64,000 nucleotides of DNA, taken from NCBI RefSeq assembly GCF_004343605.1, contig NZ_POSF01000015.1, positions 1-64,000 of the forward strand, read 5' to 3'. How positions within the stretch are numbered: position 1 is the stretch's first letter; every line of letters begins with the position of its first letter. The stretch comes from Dehalobacter sp. 12DCB1. Lineage in GTDB: Bacteria; Bacillota; Desulfitobacteriia; Desulfitobacteriales; Syntrophobotulaceae. The position numbers were made by a program, and so were the translations under genes. Of the stretch, positions 33,235 to 43,586 are shown in pieces. Under the pieces are notes generated by a model, which was not told the origin of the DNA, made no database searches, and saw only the letters and a list, made by a program, of their open reading frames with translations.

Positions 33235-35028
33235 ATGGGTCTTGGCAGAGTGCGTTTCATCGATGATTCAGTGGAGCTGCCAAAAATTACGGGCAAAATG
33301 CTGGCCAGAATCTTCCGGTATTTTATTCCGTACTGGAAACAAACCGCCGTGATCATCCTGTCCCTGGTCGTTTCAGCGCTGCTTGGACTCGTACCTCCCT
33401 TAGCGACCAGGAGTATATTAGATGAGGCTCTGCCTCAGCACGATATGAAGTACCTGGCGATTCTGATGCTGGTTGCCATCGGGGCAGCTATCTTAAGCGG
33501 TTTGTTGATGGTCGGACAAAATTATCTCAAAACCTTGATTGCCCGGAATATCATCTATAAGATGAAAAACCAGATGTTTGACCATATTCAGCATATGTCC
33601 CTGCGTTTTTTCTCCTCGGTCAAACCGGGTGAAATCATCACGCGGATGAACAGCGATATCAATGGCGTCCAGGAAATGCTGAACAGCACGATCATCAATA
33701 CGCTCAGTAGCACCCTGACGCTTGTCACCACAGCTGCGGCGCTGATCTCGATGAACTGGAAACTGGCGATTGTCGGCATGGTAATCGTTCCGCTTTTTGT
33801 CATACCAACACGCAAAGTCGGCAAAGTCAGATGGAAGATTGTATCCCAGACCCAGGCCAAGGTCGATGAACTGAACCAGATTTTACAGGAGACATTCAGC
33901 ATCAGCGGTTCGATCTTGATGAAAATTTTTACGAAAGAAAAAGCGGATTATACGAAATTCGAGAAAGTCAATCGGGAAGAATCCCGCCTGCGGACAAAAG
34001 AGTCTTTAGCCGGGCAATGGTTTACGATGACTATCAGCATCTTTACCTTCATTGGGCCGATGCTCATCTATTTTTTTGGCGGTTACCTCTATATGCATGG
34101 GGAAATCACTGTCGGGGAAATTGTGGCTTTTGTAGCACTGCTGGCCAGGCTTTATACCCCTGCAGCCCAGCTGTCAAATATCCATATCAATGTTGTCCGT
34201 TCGTTCGCTTTATTTCAGCGGATCTTCGACTATTTTGACCAGCCGTTTGAGATTGTGGATCGTGACAAAGCGAAAACCATTGTCTCAGTTGTCGGTCAAG
34301 TTGATTTTGAACACGTTTCCTTTTCATATGATCATAAAATACCTGTTCTCCAGAATATCAGCTTCTCCGTTGCCCCCGGAACCATGGTCGCGCTGGTCGG
34401 TCCGAGTGGGGCAGGGAAGACAACCATCACGAATCTAATCCCAAGACTGTACGATGTTATGGACGGCTGTGTTAAAATTGATGGAGAAGATATCAGGGAT
34501 CTGACACTTCAGTCCCTGCGCAGGCAAATTGGCATTGTAATGCAGGAGCCTTATTTATTTAATGACACAATTGAAGAAAACCTAAAATACGCCCGGGAAG
34601 ATGCCACGGTAGCTGAAATGATAGAAGCCTGCAGGGCAGCCTATATCCATGATTTTATCATGACGCTGCCGGACAAATACCAGACGGTGGTCGGAAACAG
34701 GGGAATCAAGCTGTCAGGAGGGGAGAAGCAGCGGATCTCGATTGCCCGCGTCATCCTGAAGGATCCCCGGATCATTATCTTTGATGAAGCAACTTCTTCC
34801 CTGGATTCAGTGTCCGAGCTGTACATTCAAAAAGCAATGGTTCCTCTGCTGCAAGGGAAGACAAGTTTTATTATTGCCCACAGGCTTTCCACGGTACTGG
34901 CAGCCGACCAGATCCTTGTCGTAGAAAAAGGACGGATCGCGGAAGTAGGAAAACATGCGGACTTATTGTTACGGGACGGGATCTATAAAAAGCTGTATGA
35001 TACACAGTTCAAGAACCAGACAATATAA
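33235..35028 (+). CDS. ABC exporter (fused permease-ATPase, MsbA/BmrA type)
   Basis: 597-residue half-transporter. Residues about 25-320 are the six-helix ABC membrane domain (MKNQMFDHIQHMSLRFFSSVKPGEIITRMNSDI). Residues about 345-590 are the ATPase, with Walker A GPSGAGKTTIT, Q-loop VMQEPYLF, signature LSGGEKQRIS, Walker B RIIIFDEATSSLDS and switch His in IIAHRLST. It works as a homodimer or with another half, exporting lipids or drugs; the substrate is unknown. ATG 33235 follows GGAAGGGTGGTGGTACG. No neighbour suggests a peptide substrate. Confidence 0.92.
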   Translation: MGLGRVRFIDDSVELPKITGKMLARIFRYFIPYWKQTAVIILSLVVSALLGLVPPLATRSILDEALPQHDMKYLAILMLVAIGAAILSGLLMVGQNYLKTLIARNIIYKMKNQMFDHIQHMSLRFFSSVKPGEIITRMNSDINGVQEMLNSTIINTLSSTLTLVTTAAALISMNWKLAIVGMVIVPLFVIPTRKVGKVRWKIVSQTQAKVDELNQILQETFSISGSILMKIFTKEKADYTKFEKVNREESRLRTKESLAGQWFTMTISIFTFIGPMLIYFFGGYLYMHGEITVGEIVAFVALLARLYTPAAQLSNIHINVVRSFALFQRIFDYFDQPFEIVDRDKAKTIVSVVGQVDFEHVSFSYDHKIPVLQNISFSVAPGTMVALVGPSGAGKTTITNLIPRLYDVMDGCVKIDGEDIRDLTLQSLRRQIGIVMQEPYLFNDTIEENLKYAREDATVAEMIEACRAAYIHDFIMTLPDKYQTVVGNRGIKLSGGEKQRISIARVILKDPRIIIFDEATSSLDSVSELYIQKAMVPLLQGKTSFIIAHRLSTVLAADQILVVEKGRIAEVGKHADLLLRDGIYKKLYDTQFKNQTI

Positions 35029-35067
35029 AATATAATTCTTAATAAGTATGATCTAAGTTAAGCGAAG

Positions 35068-35113
35068 GCAGACGAAAGATCCAAACCAATTACTGTTTGG
35101 ATCTTTCGTCTGC
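35068..35113. terminator. large bidirectional hairpin between convergent genes
   Basis: GCAGACGAAAGATCCAAAC (35068-35086) pairs with its complement ending at 35113, a perfect 19-bp stem with an 8-nt loop. It lies between the ABC gene and cysK. No strong T-run follows on either side, so termination may be factor-assisted. Confidence 0.6.
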
Positions 35114-35126
35114 TATTATCTGCTGC

Positions 35127-36032
35127 TTATTCAGCTAAATTAAATAGATTCGTACTCAGATATTTTTCCCCGCGATCAGCAAACAGGACCACGATCAATC
35201 CTTCTTCGATATCTTTGATGCATTCCAAAGCTGCAATCATTGCGGCTCCGCTGCTCATGCCGACAAAGATGCCTTCCTGGAGGACGATGGCTCTGGCCAT
35301 GACAAAAGCGGCCTCAGATTCAATCATGACTGTCCGGTCTATCTTGCTAGGATCATAGATTTCCGGCACAATGGCCTCTTCCATGTTTTTAAGACCCTGA
35401 ATATAATGGCCCTTCTCAGGGTGGGCTTCAATAATTTGAACCGCAGGATTCTTGTCCTTTAGACCCATGCCAACGCCCATGAGCGTCCCTGAGGTACCAA
35501 GCGCGGAAACGTAGTGAGTGACTTTTCCGTGGGTCTCCTCCCATATTTCATGCGCAGTCGTATAATAATGGGCGAGCTTATTGTATTCGTTTGAGAATTG
35601 GTTCGGCATGAAATATTTCTCTGGATACATCCTGCAGAGCTCATGCGCTCTGCGGATTGCTCCGTCAGTTCCCTGGGAAGAGTCGGTCAGGATTGTCCTG
35701 GCACCAAAAGCTTCGATCATTTTGCGGCGCTCCACGGATACGGCTTCACTCATCACGATTTCAACCTTATATCCTTTAACAGCACCGATCATGGCGAGGC
35801 CAATCCCTGTGTTACCGGAAGTCGGTTCAATAATGGTCTTGCCAGGGACAAGCGAGCCACACGCTTCGGCTTGCTCAATCATTTTTAAGGCAATGCGGTC
35901 TTTGATGCTTCCAGTCGGATTAAAACCCTCCAGCTTTGCGTACAGCGCAACGTGCGGCTTCGGATTTAATCTGTTGATCCGGACCAACGGAGTATGTCCA
36001 ATGGTCTCGAGAATATTATTGTACACAAGCAT
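35127..36032 (-). CDS. cysK: cysteine synthase (O-acetylserine sulfhydrylase)
   Basis: 301 residues of the PLP fold type II. The Schiff-base Lys44 is in GFNPTGSIKDRIAL, the substrate loop in EPTSGNTGIGLAMIG, the phosphate-binding loop in ALGTSGTLMGVG and the PLP pyridine contact Ser in GMSSGAAM. It makes cysteine from O-acetylserine and sulfide. ATG 36032 has GAGGAAG upstream. No cysE or regulator lies nearby. The annotation as cysK rather than a cystathionine synthase rests on length and motif spacing. Confidence 0.93.
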   Translation of the reverse strand: MLVYNNILETIGHTPLVRINRLNPKPHVALYAKLEGFNPTGSIKDRIALKMIEQAEACGSLVPGKTIIEPTSGNTGIGLAMIGAVKGYKVEIVMSEAVSVERRKMIEAFGARTILTDSSQGTDGAIRRAHELCRMYPEKYFMPNQFSNEYNKLAHYYTTAHEIWEETHGKVTHYVSALGTSGTLMGVGMGLKDKNPAVQIIEAHPEKGHYIQGLKNMEEAIVPEIYDPSKIDRTVMIESEAAFVMARAIVLQEGIFVGMSSGAAMIAALECIKDIEEGLIVVLFADRGEKYLSTNLFNLAE

Positions 36033-36329
36033 CTTCCTCTCTGATCATTCAATACTAAGAATACTATACACTATCTTTGTTGGCAGGGAAATCCTGTTAA
36101 ACTCTCTTTTTTGCTATGAAATAAAATTTAAATTGTCTGAATTTCTGTCAACATCTTGATTTTTGAAAGGAATGTGATAATATTTAGCGAATAAGAATAT
36201 TTCTGGTTAAATTTTCGTAGTTGATTTTCAAGAAGACTTGGCTAGCGCCTGATATAAATGAAGAAGTACAAGCTTTATGCAATAAAAATGCTTTGAACGA
36301 TTAATATTAATGATAAAGGAGAGATTGAT

Positions 36330-37832
36330 ATGGCTACTTATTTTGATGAACCTTCTCATACTTTTGGAGAATATTTATTAGTACCCGGGTATTCTTCAGC
36401 AGACTGTACCCCGTCAAATGTAAGTCTGAAGACTCCCGTTGTAAAATACAAAAAAGGTGAGGAATCTTCCATTAACATGAATATTCCTCTGGTATCGGCA
36501 ATCATGCAGTCTGTTTCGGACGATAAAATGGCAATCGCTCTGGCCAGAGAAGGCGGTATTTCGTTTATTTATTGCTCTCAACCGATTGATACACAGGCTC
36601 AGATGATTGCGCGTGTCAAAAACTATAAGGCAGGTTTTGTGACCAGCGATTCCAATATCACCCCGGACAGCACGCTGGCGAACATTTTGGCCCTGAAAGC
36701 CAAAACGGATCATTCCACAGTGGCTGTGACCTCAGACGGTACAGCTTCGGGTAAGCTGCTGGGTCTTGTTACGACCAGAGATTACCGCGTCAGCAGAATG
36801 TCCAAAGATACGAAAGTCAAAGAATTCATGACGAAGTTTGAGGATCTGATCTGCGGAAACGATCAAGTCACCCTGAGTGAAGCCAATGATATTATTTGGG
36901 ACCATAAGCTGAATGCTTTACCTTTGATTGATAAAGACCAAAACCTTAAGTATCTGGTCTTCCGCAAAGACTACGATTCCCATAAAGAATACGAGAGGGA
37001 GCTTCTGGATACCTCCAAACGGTATATTGTCGGAGCTGGGATTAATACCAGGGACTATGAAGAACGGGTGCCTGCGCTGGTCAATGCCGGAGCGGATGTT
37101 CTTTGCATTGATTCTTCCGAAGGCTTTTCGGAATGGCAGAAAAGGACGATTGACTTTATTCGCAAAAAATACGGTGAATCCGTAAAGGTGGGTGCCGGGA
37201 ACGTCGTGGACCGCGATGGATTTTTATTCCTGGCCGAAGCTGGGGCTGACTTTGTCAAAGTCGGTATTGGCGGCGGGTCGATCTGTATTACCCGCGAACA
37301 AAAAGGGATAGGCCGCGGACAGGCTACCGCGTTGATTGAAGTTGCCAATGCGCGCGATGAATATTTTAAGGAAACCGGAATCTACATCCCCGTCTGCTCG
37401 GATGGCGGTATCGTCCATGATTATCATATTACGCTGGCTCTGGCGATGGGTGCCGATTTTATCATGCTTGGCCGGTATTTCTCACGTTTTGATGAGAGTC
37501 CGACGAACAAAGTCAATATCAATGGCAGCTACATGAAGGAATACTGGGGAGAAGGCTCTAACCGTGCCAGGAACTGGCAGCGCTACGATCTCGGTGGTGA
37601 CGGCAAGCTTTCTTTTGAAGAAGGCGTTGACTCCTATGTGCCATACGCCGGCAGTTTAAAAGACAACGTAACCCTGAGCCTGAACAAAGTCCGTTCAACC
37701 ATGAGCAACTGTGGGGTTCTGACGATTCCAGAACTGCACAAAAACGCCAAACTCACGCTCGTATCCGCAACAAGCATCGTGGAAGGCGGTTCACATGACG
37801 TCTTACTGAAGGATAACAGCTATATAAAATAA
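36330..37832 (+). CDS. guaB: IMP dehydrogenase
   Basis: 500 residues. The enzyme oxidises IMP to XMP, the committed step to GTP. Order: catalytic barrel part 1 ([29 protein letters not shown]), tandem CBS domains (about 95-215, [15 protein letters not shown] and [18 protein letters not shown]), then barrel part 2 with [25 protein letters not shown], the catalytic Cys loop [22 protein letters not shown] and [13 protein letters not shown]. The MQSVSD and GGGSICITR variants mark a separate clade from B. subtilis GuaB. ATG 36330 follows AAAGGAGAGATTGAT. No purine riboswitch was seen in the leader. Confidence 0.92.
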   Translation: MATYFDEPSHTFGEYLLVPGYSSADCTPSNVSLKTPVVKYKKGEESSINMNIPLVSAIMQSVSDDKMAIALAREGGISFIYCSQPIDTQAQMIARVKNYKAGFVTSDSNITPDSTLANILALKAKTDHSTVAVTSDGTASGKLLGLVTTRDYRVSRMSKDTKVKEFMTKFEDLICGNDQVTLSEANDIIWDHKLNALPLIDKDQNLKYLVFRKDYDSHKEYERELLDTSKRYIVGAGINTRDYEERVPALVNAGADVLCIDSSEGFSEWQKRTIDFIRKKYGESVKVGAGNVVDRDGFLFLAEAGADFVKVGIGGGSICITREQKGIGRGQATALIEVANARDEYFKETGIYIPVCSDGGIVHDYHITLALAMGADFIMLGRYFSRFDESPTNKVNINGSYMKEYWGEGSNRARNWQRYDLGGDGKLSFEEGVDSYVPYAGSLKDNVTLSLNKVRSTMSNCGVLTIPELHKNAKLTLVSATSIVEGGSHDVLLKDNSYIK

Positions 37833-38000
37833 AAAATTGCCTTAAAAACAGTAATGTCGTTGACGATCATGCCAAAAAAGAATTATACTTAAATATGTTA
37901 TTTTGCAATTTCAAAGCTTGTCTTTCTTCAAAGGGCAAGCTTATTGGTTTGTTGGTCAATATTAGTCTATTGGTCTTGATCTGCTTTAGGAGGACGATTC

Positions 38001-39938
38001 ATGGAACAAGTACTTTTAATGGGGAATGAGGCAATTGCTATGGGAGCTATCCGGGCCGGCGTTGCGGTTGTAACCGGCTACCCTGGCACGCCTTCCACAG
38101 AAATATTGGAAACTGTCGCCCGGAAAAATCCCGGGAATATTTATGTTGAATGGTCGGTTAATGAAAAATCTGCGCTGGAAGTTGCGGCTGGTGCAGCCTA
38201 TACTGGTCTCCGAACGATGGTGACCATGAAACAGGTTGGTCTTAATGTTGCTTCCGATCCATTAATGAGCCTCGCTTATATCGGGGTAGAGGGGGGAATG
38301 GTCATCGTTGTTGCTGATGATCCCGGACCTATTTCTTCCCAGACAGAGCAGGATACCCGCCATTTCGCTTCTTTTGCCAAACTGCCTGTCTTTGACCCAT
38401 CTTCACCGGAAGAAGCTTATCAGATGATTGGCGATGCGTTTGCTTATTCGGAAAAATATAAGACCCCGGTCTTATTTCGTCCAACCACGCGTGTTTGTCA
38501 TGGTAGCGCCTCTATGATATTTGAACCCGCTCAGGCGGCTTTTTCGGTCGGTGCTTTTGTCAAAAATCCGAAGTGGACGATTTTTCCTCGTCTTTCTTAT
38601 GAAAAGCATCTGCAAATTGAAGCCAGGCGTCCAATACTGGAAGCGGACTTTTCGTCCTATCCCTGCAATACATTAACCGGCAGCGGTAAAAGAGGTATTG
38701 CCACAGGAGGCATCAGTTATGCTTATACGTGTGAAGCAATCCAGGCCCTGAAGGAGTGCCGTCAACGCGAAAACGATATACAGAAGAATAGTTCGGATAT
38801 TGACTATAAACTGTTCAAAGTTTCAACGCCGCATCCTTTTCCGGTAAAACTGGCCCTAGAGTTCTTAAGTGGCCTCGATGAAGTTCTGGTGATCGAAGAA
38901 CTGGACCCAGTGATTGAAAAAGAATTGATTTTCCTGTGCGGCCAATACCATTTGCCTGTCAACGTCTTCGGCAAACTGAGTGGCCATAGCCCTCAGGCCG
39001 GGGAAAACAGCGTTGAAATCGCACTCAAGGCAATCACGAAATTCTTAAAGAAGCCCAATCAGGATGAAGATTGCCGTCTAAATCTCTCCACATTGAATGC
39101 TAAACATGAGGATATAAACAATAAAGAAGAAAACATAGCTGAAGAGGATCAACAGATTGTAGAAGTTATACAGCCTGAGCAGCAGCCGGACCTGCCGGTC
39201 CGGCCTCCGGTACTCTGTGCCGGGTGTCCGCACCGCGCTTCTTTTTACGCGGTGAAAAAAGCCATGAAAGGTAAGAAAGCGGTCTTTTCCGGTGATATCG
39301 GCTGCTATACGCTTGGTAATGCAAGTCCGCTGGAGATGGTCGACACCTGCCTCTGCATGGGTGCAGGCATTACGATTGCCCAGGGACTGCACCGCGCTGA
39401 ACCGGATACGGTTAACTTTGCATTTATCGGTGATTCAACCTTTTTTCATACAGGCATTGCCGGTGTGATTAATGCTGTTTACAATGAAACTGATATCGTA
39501 TTGATTATCCTCGACAATTCGACAACGGCGATGACCGGCCATCAGCCACACCCGGGCACAGGGAAAACCATGATGGGAAGTATCGCTGAAAAAATTAGTA
39601 TTCCGGTTGTCCTTCGGGCCTTGGGTGTTAAACAGATTACGACATGCAATCCGCTCAACTTAAAACAAGCGATCGCTACCGTCCAAGATGCTGCAGCGGT
39701 GCGCGGCGTTTCAGCGGTGATCTTTGAATATCCGTGTATTGCAATAGCCAAACCAGGGCCCCGATTTACGGTCGATCCCGGAAAATGCAGTGGCTGCAAG
39801 CGCTGTATCAAAGAATTGGGCTGTCCGGCCATTACTTGGAAAGTGGATAAGGCTGAAATTGATTCGGCTTTATGTTACGGTTGCTCCCTCTGTACACAGA
39901 TCTGTTCTTTTGCTGCGATAGGAGGTGAGCCGGTATGA
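38001..39938 (+). CDS. iorA: indolepyruvate:ferredoxin oxidoreductase alpha subunit
   Basis: 645 residues. This oxygen-sensitive, thiamine-pyrophosphate enzyme converts aryl pyruvates (from Trp, Phe, Tyr) to aryl-acetyl-CoA and reduced ferredoxin. Residues about 1-170 form the pyrimidine-binding domain (MGNEAIAMGAIRAGVAVVTGYPGTPSTEI). Residues about 405-570 form the TPP domain (GDIGCYTLGN; IGDSTFFHTG; DNSTTAMTGHQPHPG). The C-terminus carries a two-cluster ferredoxin motif (CSGCKRCIKELGCP; CYGCSLCTQICSF). A Glu-rich linker lies near 370-395. ATG 38001 follows AGGAGGACGATTC. The downstream iorB overlaps by 4 bp. Confidence 0.95.
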   Translation: MEQVLLMGNEAIAMGAIRAGVAVVTGYPGTPSTEILETVARKNPGNIYVEWSVNEKSALEVAAGAAYTGLRTMVTMKQVGLNVASDPLMSLAYIGVEGGMVIVVADDPGPISSQTEQDTRHFASFAKLPVFDPSSPEEAYQMIGDAFAYSEKYKTPVLFRPTTRVCHGSASMIFEPAQAAFSVGAFVKNPKWTIFPRLSYEKHLQIEARRPILEADFSSYPCNTLTGSGKRGIATGGISYAYTCEAIQALKECRQRENDIQKNSSDIDYKLFKVSTPHPFPVKLALEFLSGLDEVLVIEELDPVIEKELIFLCGQYHLPVNVFGKLSGHSPQAGENSVEIALKAITKFLKKPNQDEDCRLNLSTLNAKHEDINNKEENIAEEDQQIVEVIQPEQQPDLPVRPPVLCAGCPHRASFYAVKKAMKGKKAVFSGDIGCYTLGNASPLEMVDTCLCMGAGITIAQGLHRAEPDTVNFAFIGDSTFFHTGIAGVINAVYNETDIVLIILDNSTTAMTGHQPHPGTGKTMMGSIAEKISIPVVLRALGVKQITTCNPLNLKQAIATVQDAAAVRGVSAVIFEYPCIAIAKPGPRFTVDPGKCSGCKRCIKELGCPAITWKVDKAEIDSALCYGCSLCTQICSFAAIGGEPV

Positions 39939-40531
39939 ATATTATCTTAGCTGGGGTAGGCGGTCAGGGAATTGTCCTGGCTTCCAAAGTTATTGCCCAA
40001 TCCGCGATGCAAAAAGGCTTAAAAGTTCGTACAGCGGAGACGATCGGCATGGCCCAGCGGGGTGGCTGCGTTGTCAGCCATGTAAGGATCGGTGAAAATA
40101 TTCACGCTCCGCTGGTAGCACTGAAGACAGCTGATCTGGTGATAGGCTTTGAACCCGCGGAAGCTGTACGGGCGCTTCCTTTTTTAAAGCCTCAAGGGAC
40201 CGTCATTGTCAGTCAAAAAGCAATTAAACCGGTCACAGCTTCACTCTCGGCTGAAGGCTATGAGGGGAAGACGATGCTGGACTATCTGCAAAACAGTGTC
40301 AGCCGGCTCTATATTGTGGATAGCGATGCAGTCTGTTCTGTCTGCGGCTCATCAAAAGTCTTAAACACTGCCTTACTCGGTGCAGCAACAGGCAGCGGTG
40401 TACTTGGTTTTACACTTACGGAAATCGAAACTGCTCTGGAAAGCGTATTGCCGGCTAAACTGCTGGACATGAACATTCAGGCCCTTCGGGCTGGTGCCCA
40501 AAATATAGAAGAGGGGAATATTTGTGTATGA
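39935..40531 (+). CDS. iorB: indolepyruvate:ferredoxin oxidoreductase beta subunit
   Basis: 198 residues. The gamma-type PFOR domain shows LAGVGGQGIVLASKVIAQSAMQKGLKVRTAETIGMAQRGGCVVSHVR, typical for IorB. It pairs with the alpha subunit just upstream (ATGA overlap with the iorA stop) and downstream overlaps the ligase gene by 4 bp, so the three genes form one translationally coupled operon. The length matches the family. Confidence 0.95.
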   Translation: MNIILAGVGGQGIVLASKVIAQSAMQKGLKVRTAETIGMAQRGGCVVSHVRIGENIHAPLVALKTADLVIGFEPAEAVRALPFLKPQGTVIVSQKAIKPVTASLSAEGYEGKTMLDYLQNSVSRLYIVDSDAVCSVCGSSKVLNTALLGAATGSGVLGFTLTEIETALESVLPAKLLDMNIQALRAGAQNIEEGNICV

Positions 40532-41763
40532 AACGGATGAATGAAACCCAGTTTGCAGCAATTAAAAATACTCTGACCAAGCTCTGTAGTCTCGACGGCT
40601 TTTACAGCAAGAAATTTGCAGGCAACGAACTTCAGAGCATGCAAAGCCAGGAAGATTTTGAAAAATTACCATTTACCAATAAAGATGATCTGAGAGAAGC
40701 TTATCCGCTTGGCCTGCAGGCTGTTCCCGACAGTGAGATTGTCCGGATTCATTCCTCTTCCGGAACCACCGGCACCCCGGTCATTATTCCGTATACAAGG
40801 CGAGATGTCGAGGACTGGGCCATCATGTTTAAACGCTGCTATGAAACAGCGGGTCTGACCAACTTGGATCGGGTTCATATTACACCAGGTTACGGCTTGT
40901 GGACAGCAGGCATCGGCTTTCAGAACGGAGCTGAGCTTTTAGGGGCCATGGTTATTCCGATGGGCCCCGGTAATACCGACAAACAAATTCAAATGATGAT
41001 GGATTTAAAGAGTACCGTTTTGTGCGCGACTTCATCTTATGCCCTTCTCCTGGCTGAAGAAATTGCCAAAAGGGGCGTCAAGGACAAAATCCACCTGCGT
41101 AAAGGCGTTATTGGGTCAGAACGCTGGGGTGAAAAAATGCGCCGACGCATCGCCGGTGAACTAGGTGTTCAATTATACGATATCTATGGCTTGACTGAGA
41201 TTTACGGACCGGGTATCGCGATGAGCTGCGATTACGAATGCGGCATGCATTATTGGGATGAGTATCTATACTTTGAGATTATCGATCCGCATACCGGCCA
41301 GCAGGTACCGGAAGGCGAAATCGGGGAACTCGTGATTACGACCTTAAAGAAGGAAGGCGCGCCGCTGATTCGCTACCGCACCCATGACTTAACCCGTTTC
41401 CTGCCAGGAGAATGTGCCTGCGGCCTGGCTTATCCCAGAATCGATACCATTATTGGCCGTACCGATGATATGGTCAAAGTTAAGGGCGTCAATATTTTCC
41501 CGGGTCAGATTGATGAGCTTCTGCGCGAAGTAGAAGGCGCCAGTAGTGAATACCAGGTCATGATTGACCATTTAAGCGGCAAAGATATTATGACGCTGTT
41601 CTTTGAGACCGAAAACAATGCAGATAAAAAGCAGCTCGAACAAGACGTCAAACAACATTGTAAAGCAAAAATTGGGATCTCCGTCGTCCCGAAGGCCGTA
41701 GCTATCGGAGAACTTCCCCGAAGTGAAAAGAAATCAACCCGTATTTTTGATAACCGCTACTGA
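40528..41763 (+). CDS. paaK: phenylacetate-CoA ligase (PaaK-type)
   Basis: 411 residues from ATG 40528, inside the iorB stop, with GAGGGGAAT upstream; the TTG at 40522 is an alternative. ANL-family motifs are HSSSGTTGTPVIIPYT (P-loop), YDIYGLTEIYGPG, YRTHDLTRF and the PaaK-specific C-terminus GRTDDMVKVKGVNIFPGQIDELL with LPRSEKKSTRIFDNR. It couples arylacetates to CoA. Being in the ior operon it probably works with IorAB in aryl-amino-acid catabolism, running as an ATP-yielding or CoA-ligating step; direction is inferred. Confidence 0.93.
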   Translation: MKRMNETQFAAIKNTLTKLCSLDGFYSKKFAGNELQSMQSQEDFEKLPFTNKDDLREAYPLGLQAVPDSEIVRIHSSSGTTGTPVIIPYTRRDVEDWAIMFKRCYETAGLTNLDRVHITPGYGLWTAGIGFQNGAELLGAMVIPMGPGNTDKQIQMMMDLKSTVLCATSSYALLLAEEIAKRGVKDKIHLRKGVIGSERWGEKMRRRIAGELGVQLYDIYGLTEIYGPGIAMSCDYECGMHYWDEYLYFEIIDPHTGQQVPEGEIGELVITTLKKEGAPLIRYRTHDLTRFLPGECACGLAYPRIDTIIGRTDDMVKVKGVNIFPGQIDELLREVEGASSEYQVMIDHLSGKDIMTLFFETENNADKKQLEQDVKQHCKAKIGISVVPKAVAIGELPRSEKKSTRIFDNRY

Positions 41764-41848
41764 TTTTACATTTTTATAATTTAGCATCTTAATAAGTCAA
41801 CTGTTGATAAATAAATGTTGTCACGGTAGAACGGGAGGAGATTAAACA

Positions 41849-43489
41849 ATGCCCATTACTGAATTGTTGGTACGCAACGCAACGTTGTACGGACAGGAGA
41901 AATGTCTGACCGAGATTAATCTGGATCTTCAGGAAAGCCATAATGTCACCTGGAGAGAGTATGAACTGATCGAAAACAATCCGGCAGGGGAATACCGGCT
42001 GGAAATGACCTGGCGGGTTTTTGACGAGAAAGCGAACCGTATGGCGAATCTGCTTCTGAAAAGAGGCATTAAGAAAGGCGATAAAGTCGCCATTTTATTA
42101 ATGAATTGCCTTGAATGGTTGCCAATTTACTTCGGTATCTTAAAATCCGGCGCTGTTGCAGTCCCTTTAAATTTTCGCTACACAGCTGAAGAAATCAAAT
42201 ACTGCCTGGAATTGTCCGATACAATTGCGTTGATCTTCGGACCGGAATTTATTGGCCGAGTTGAAACCATTTATGATCAAATCCCTAAAGTCAGAGCGCT
42301 TTTATTTGCGGGTGAAAACCGTCCGTCTTTTGCGGAGAATTACGACCGGCTAGCAGCAAACAGTTCCTCGGAGGTTCCGCAAGTTGTATTGTCTGAAGAT
42401 GATGATGCGGCCGTCTACTTTTCTTCTGGGACGACCGGTTTTCCGAAAGCCATCCTACATACACACCGGAGCTTAATGTCGGCCTGTTATACGGAACAAA
42501 ACCATCATAGACAGACCCGTGACGACAATTTCCTGTGCATACCGCCGCTATATCATACCGGCGCCAAAATGCACTGGTTTGGCAGCCTGCTCTCGGGCAG
42601 CAAAGCTGTCCTGCTGCGCGGCGTCAAACCGGAGTGGATTCTAAAGACGATCAGCGAGGAAAAAATCACCATCGCCTGGCTTCTCGTTCCATGGGCCCAG
42701 GATATTCTGGATGCAATAGAGAGCGGCAAAGTCAAGCTGGAGGATTATGAGCTTTCCCAATGGCGCCTGATGCATATAGGGGCCCAGCCGGTACCTCCCA
42801 GCCTGATCCGCCGCTGGAAAAACTATTTTCCAAATCATCTGTACGATACAAATTACGGTCTGAGTGAGTCCATCGGACCGGGCTGTGTGCATCTTGGCAT
42901 AGAGAACATCCATAAAGTGGGCGCGATTGGGATACCCGGTTATCAGTGGGAAGTTCAAATTACGGACGAAAACGGCTGTCCGGTCCCACAGGGTCAGGTA
43001 GGGGAACTGAGGGTCAAAGGTCCGGGTGTCATGAAATGCTACTACAACGACCCTGAAGCCACGGCTGTGGCCCTGAAAGATGGCTGGCTGCTGACCGGTG
43101 ATGTGGCCAGGATGGATGAGGACGGCTTTATTTATTTGGTCGATAGGAAAAAAGATGTGATCATCAGCGGCGGCGAAAATATTTATCCGGTTCAGATCGA
43201 AGACTTCCTGCGTGCACATACGTCGATTAAGGATGTCGCAGTGATTGGTCTGCCTGATCCGCGCCTGGGTGAGATTACCGCAGCAATCATCGAACTCAAA
43301 CCGGGAAGTATCTGCACAGAAGAAGATATCGGCGTTTTCTGTGCACCAATGCCCCGCTATAAACGTCCGCGCCGGATTATCTTCGACAAGGTCCCGCGCA
43401 ATCCAACCGGTAAGATTGAGAAACCGCGTTTAAGGGAAAAATACGGGGCAGCCACCCTAATTGCCGCCCAGACAGAAAATGGTCTATAA
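41849..43489 (+). CDS. AMP-forming acyl-CoA ligase (fatty acid/aryl type)
   Basis: 546 residues. The ANL family shows VYFSSGTTGFPKAILHTH, YDTNYGLSESIGPG, GWLLTGDVARMDEDGFIYLVDRKKDVIISGGENIYPVQIED and NPTGKIEKPRLRE. The substrate is a carboxylic acid of unknown chain or ring type; location after the ior-paaK operon (85 bp gap) suggests related arylacid or fatty-acid activation. ATG 41849 follows GGGAGGAGATTAAACA. Confidence 0.9.
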   Translation: MPITELLVRNATLYGQEKCLTEINLDLQESHNVTWREYELIENNPAGEYRLEMTWRVFDEKANRMANLLLKRGIKKGDKVAILLMNCLEWLPIYFGILKSGAVAVPLNFRYTAEEIKYCLELSDTIALIFGPEFIGRVETIYDQIPKVRALLFAGENRPSFAENYDRLAANSSSEVPQVVLSEDDDAAVYFSSGTTGFPKAILHTHRSLMSACYTEQNHHRQTRDDNFLCIPPLYHTGAKMHWFGSLLSGSKAVLLRGVKPEWILKTISEEKITIAWLLVPWAQDILDAIESGKVKLEDYELSQWRLMHIGAQPVPPSLIRRWKNYFPNHLYDTNYGLSESIGPGCVHLGIENIHKVGAIGIPGYQWEVQITDENGCPVPQGQVGELRVKGPGVMKCYYNDPEATAVALKDGWLLTGDVARMDEDGFIYLVDRKKDVIISGGENIYPVQIEDFLRAHTSIKDVAVIGLPDPRLGEITAAIIELKPGSICTEEDIGVFCAPMPRYKRPRRIIFDKVPRNPTGKIEKPRLREKYGAATLIAAQTENGL

Positions 43490-43586
43490 TTAATGAGATG
43501 AAATAAAACCATTGATAAAAATAATCATTGATAAAAGTAATCATAGCTAAGAGGAATCATCCATGAAGTAAAACGAGGGGATCCAC

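Noticed and set aside
36033-36329. Purine riboswitch upstream of the IMP dehydrogenase gene
   Set aside because: No purine aptamer core was found in the leader, which is AT-rich with only ordinary promoter-like sequence.
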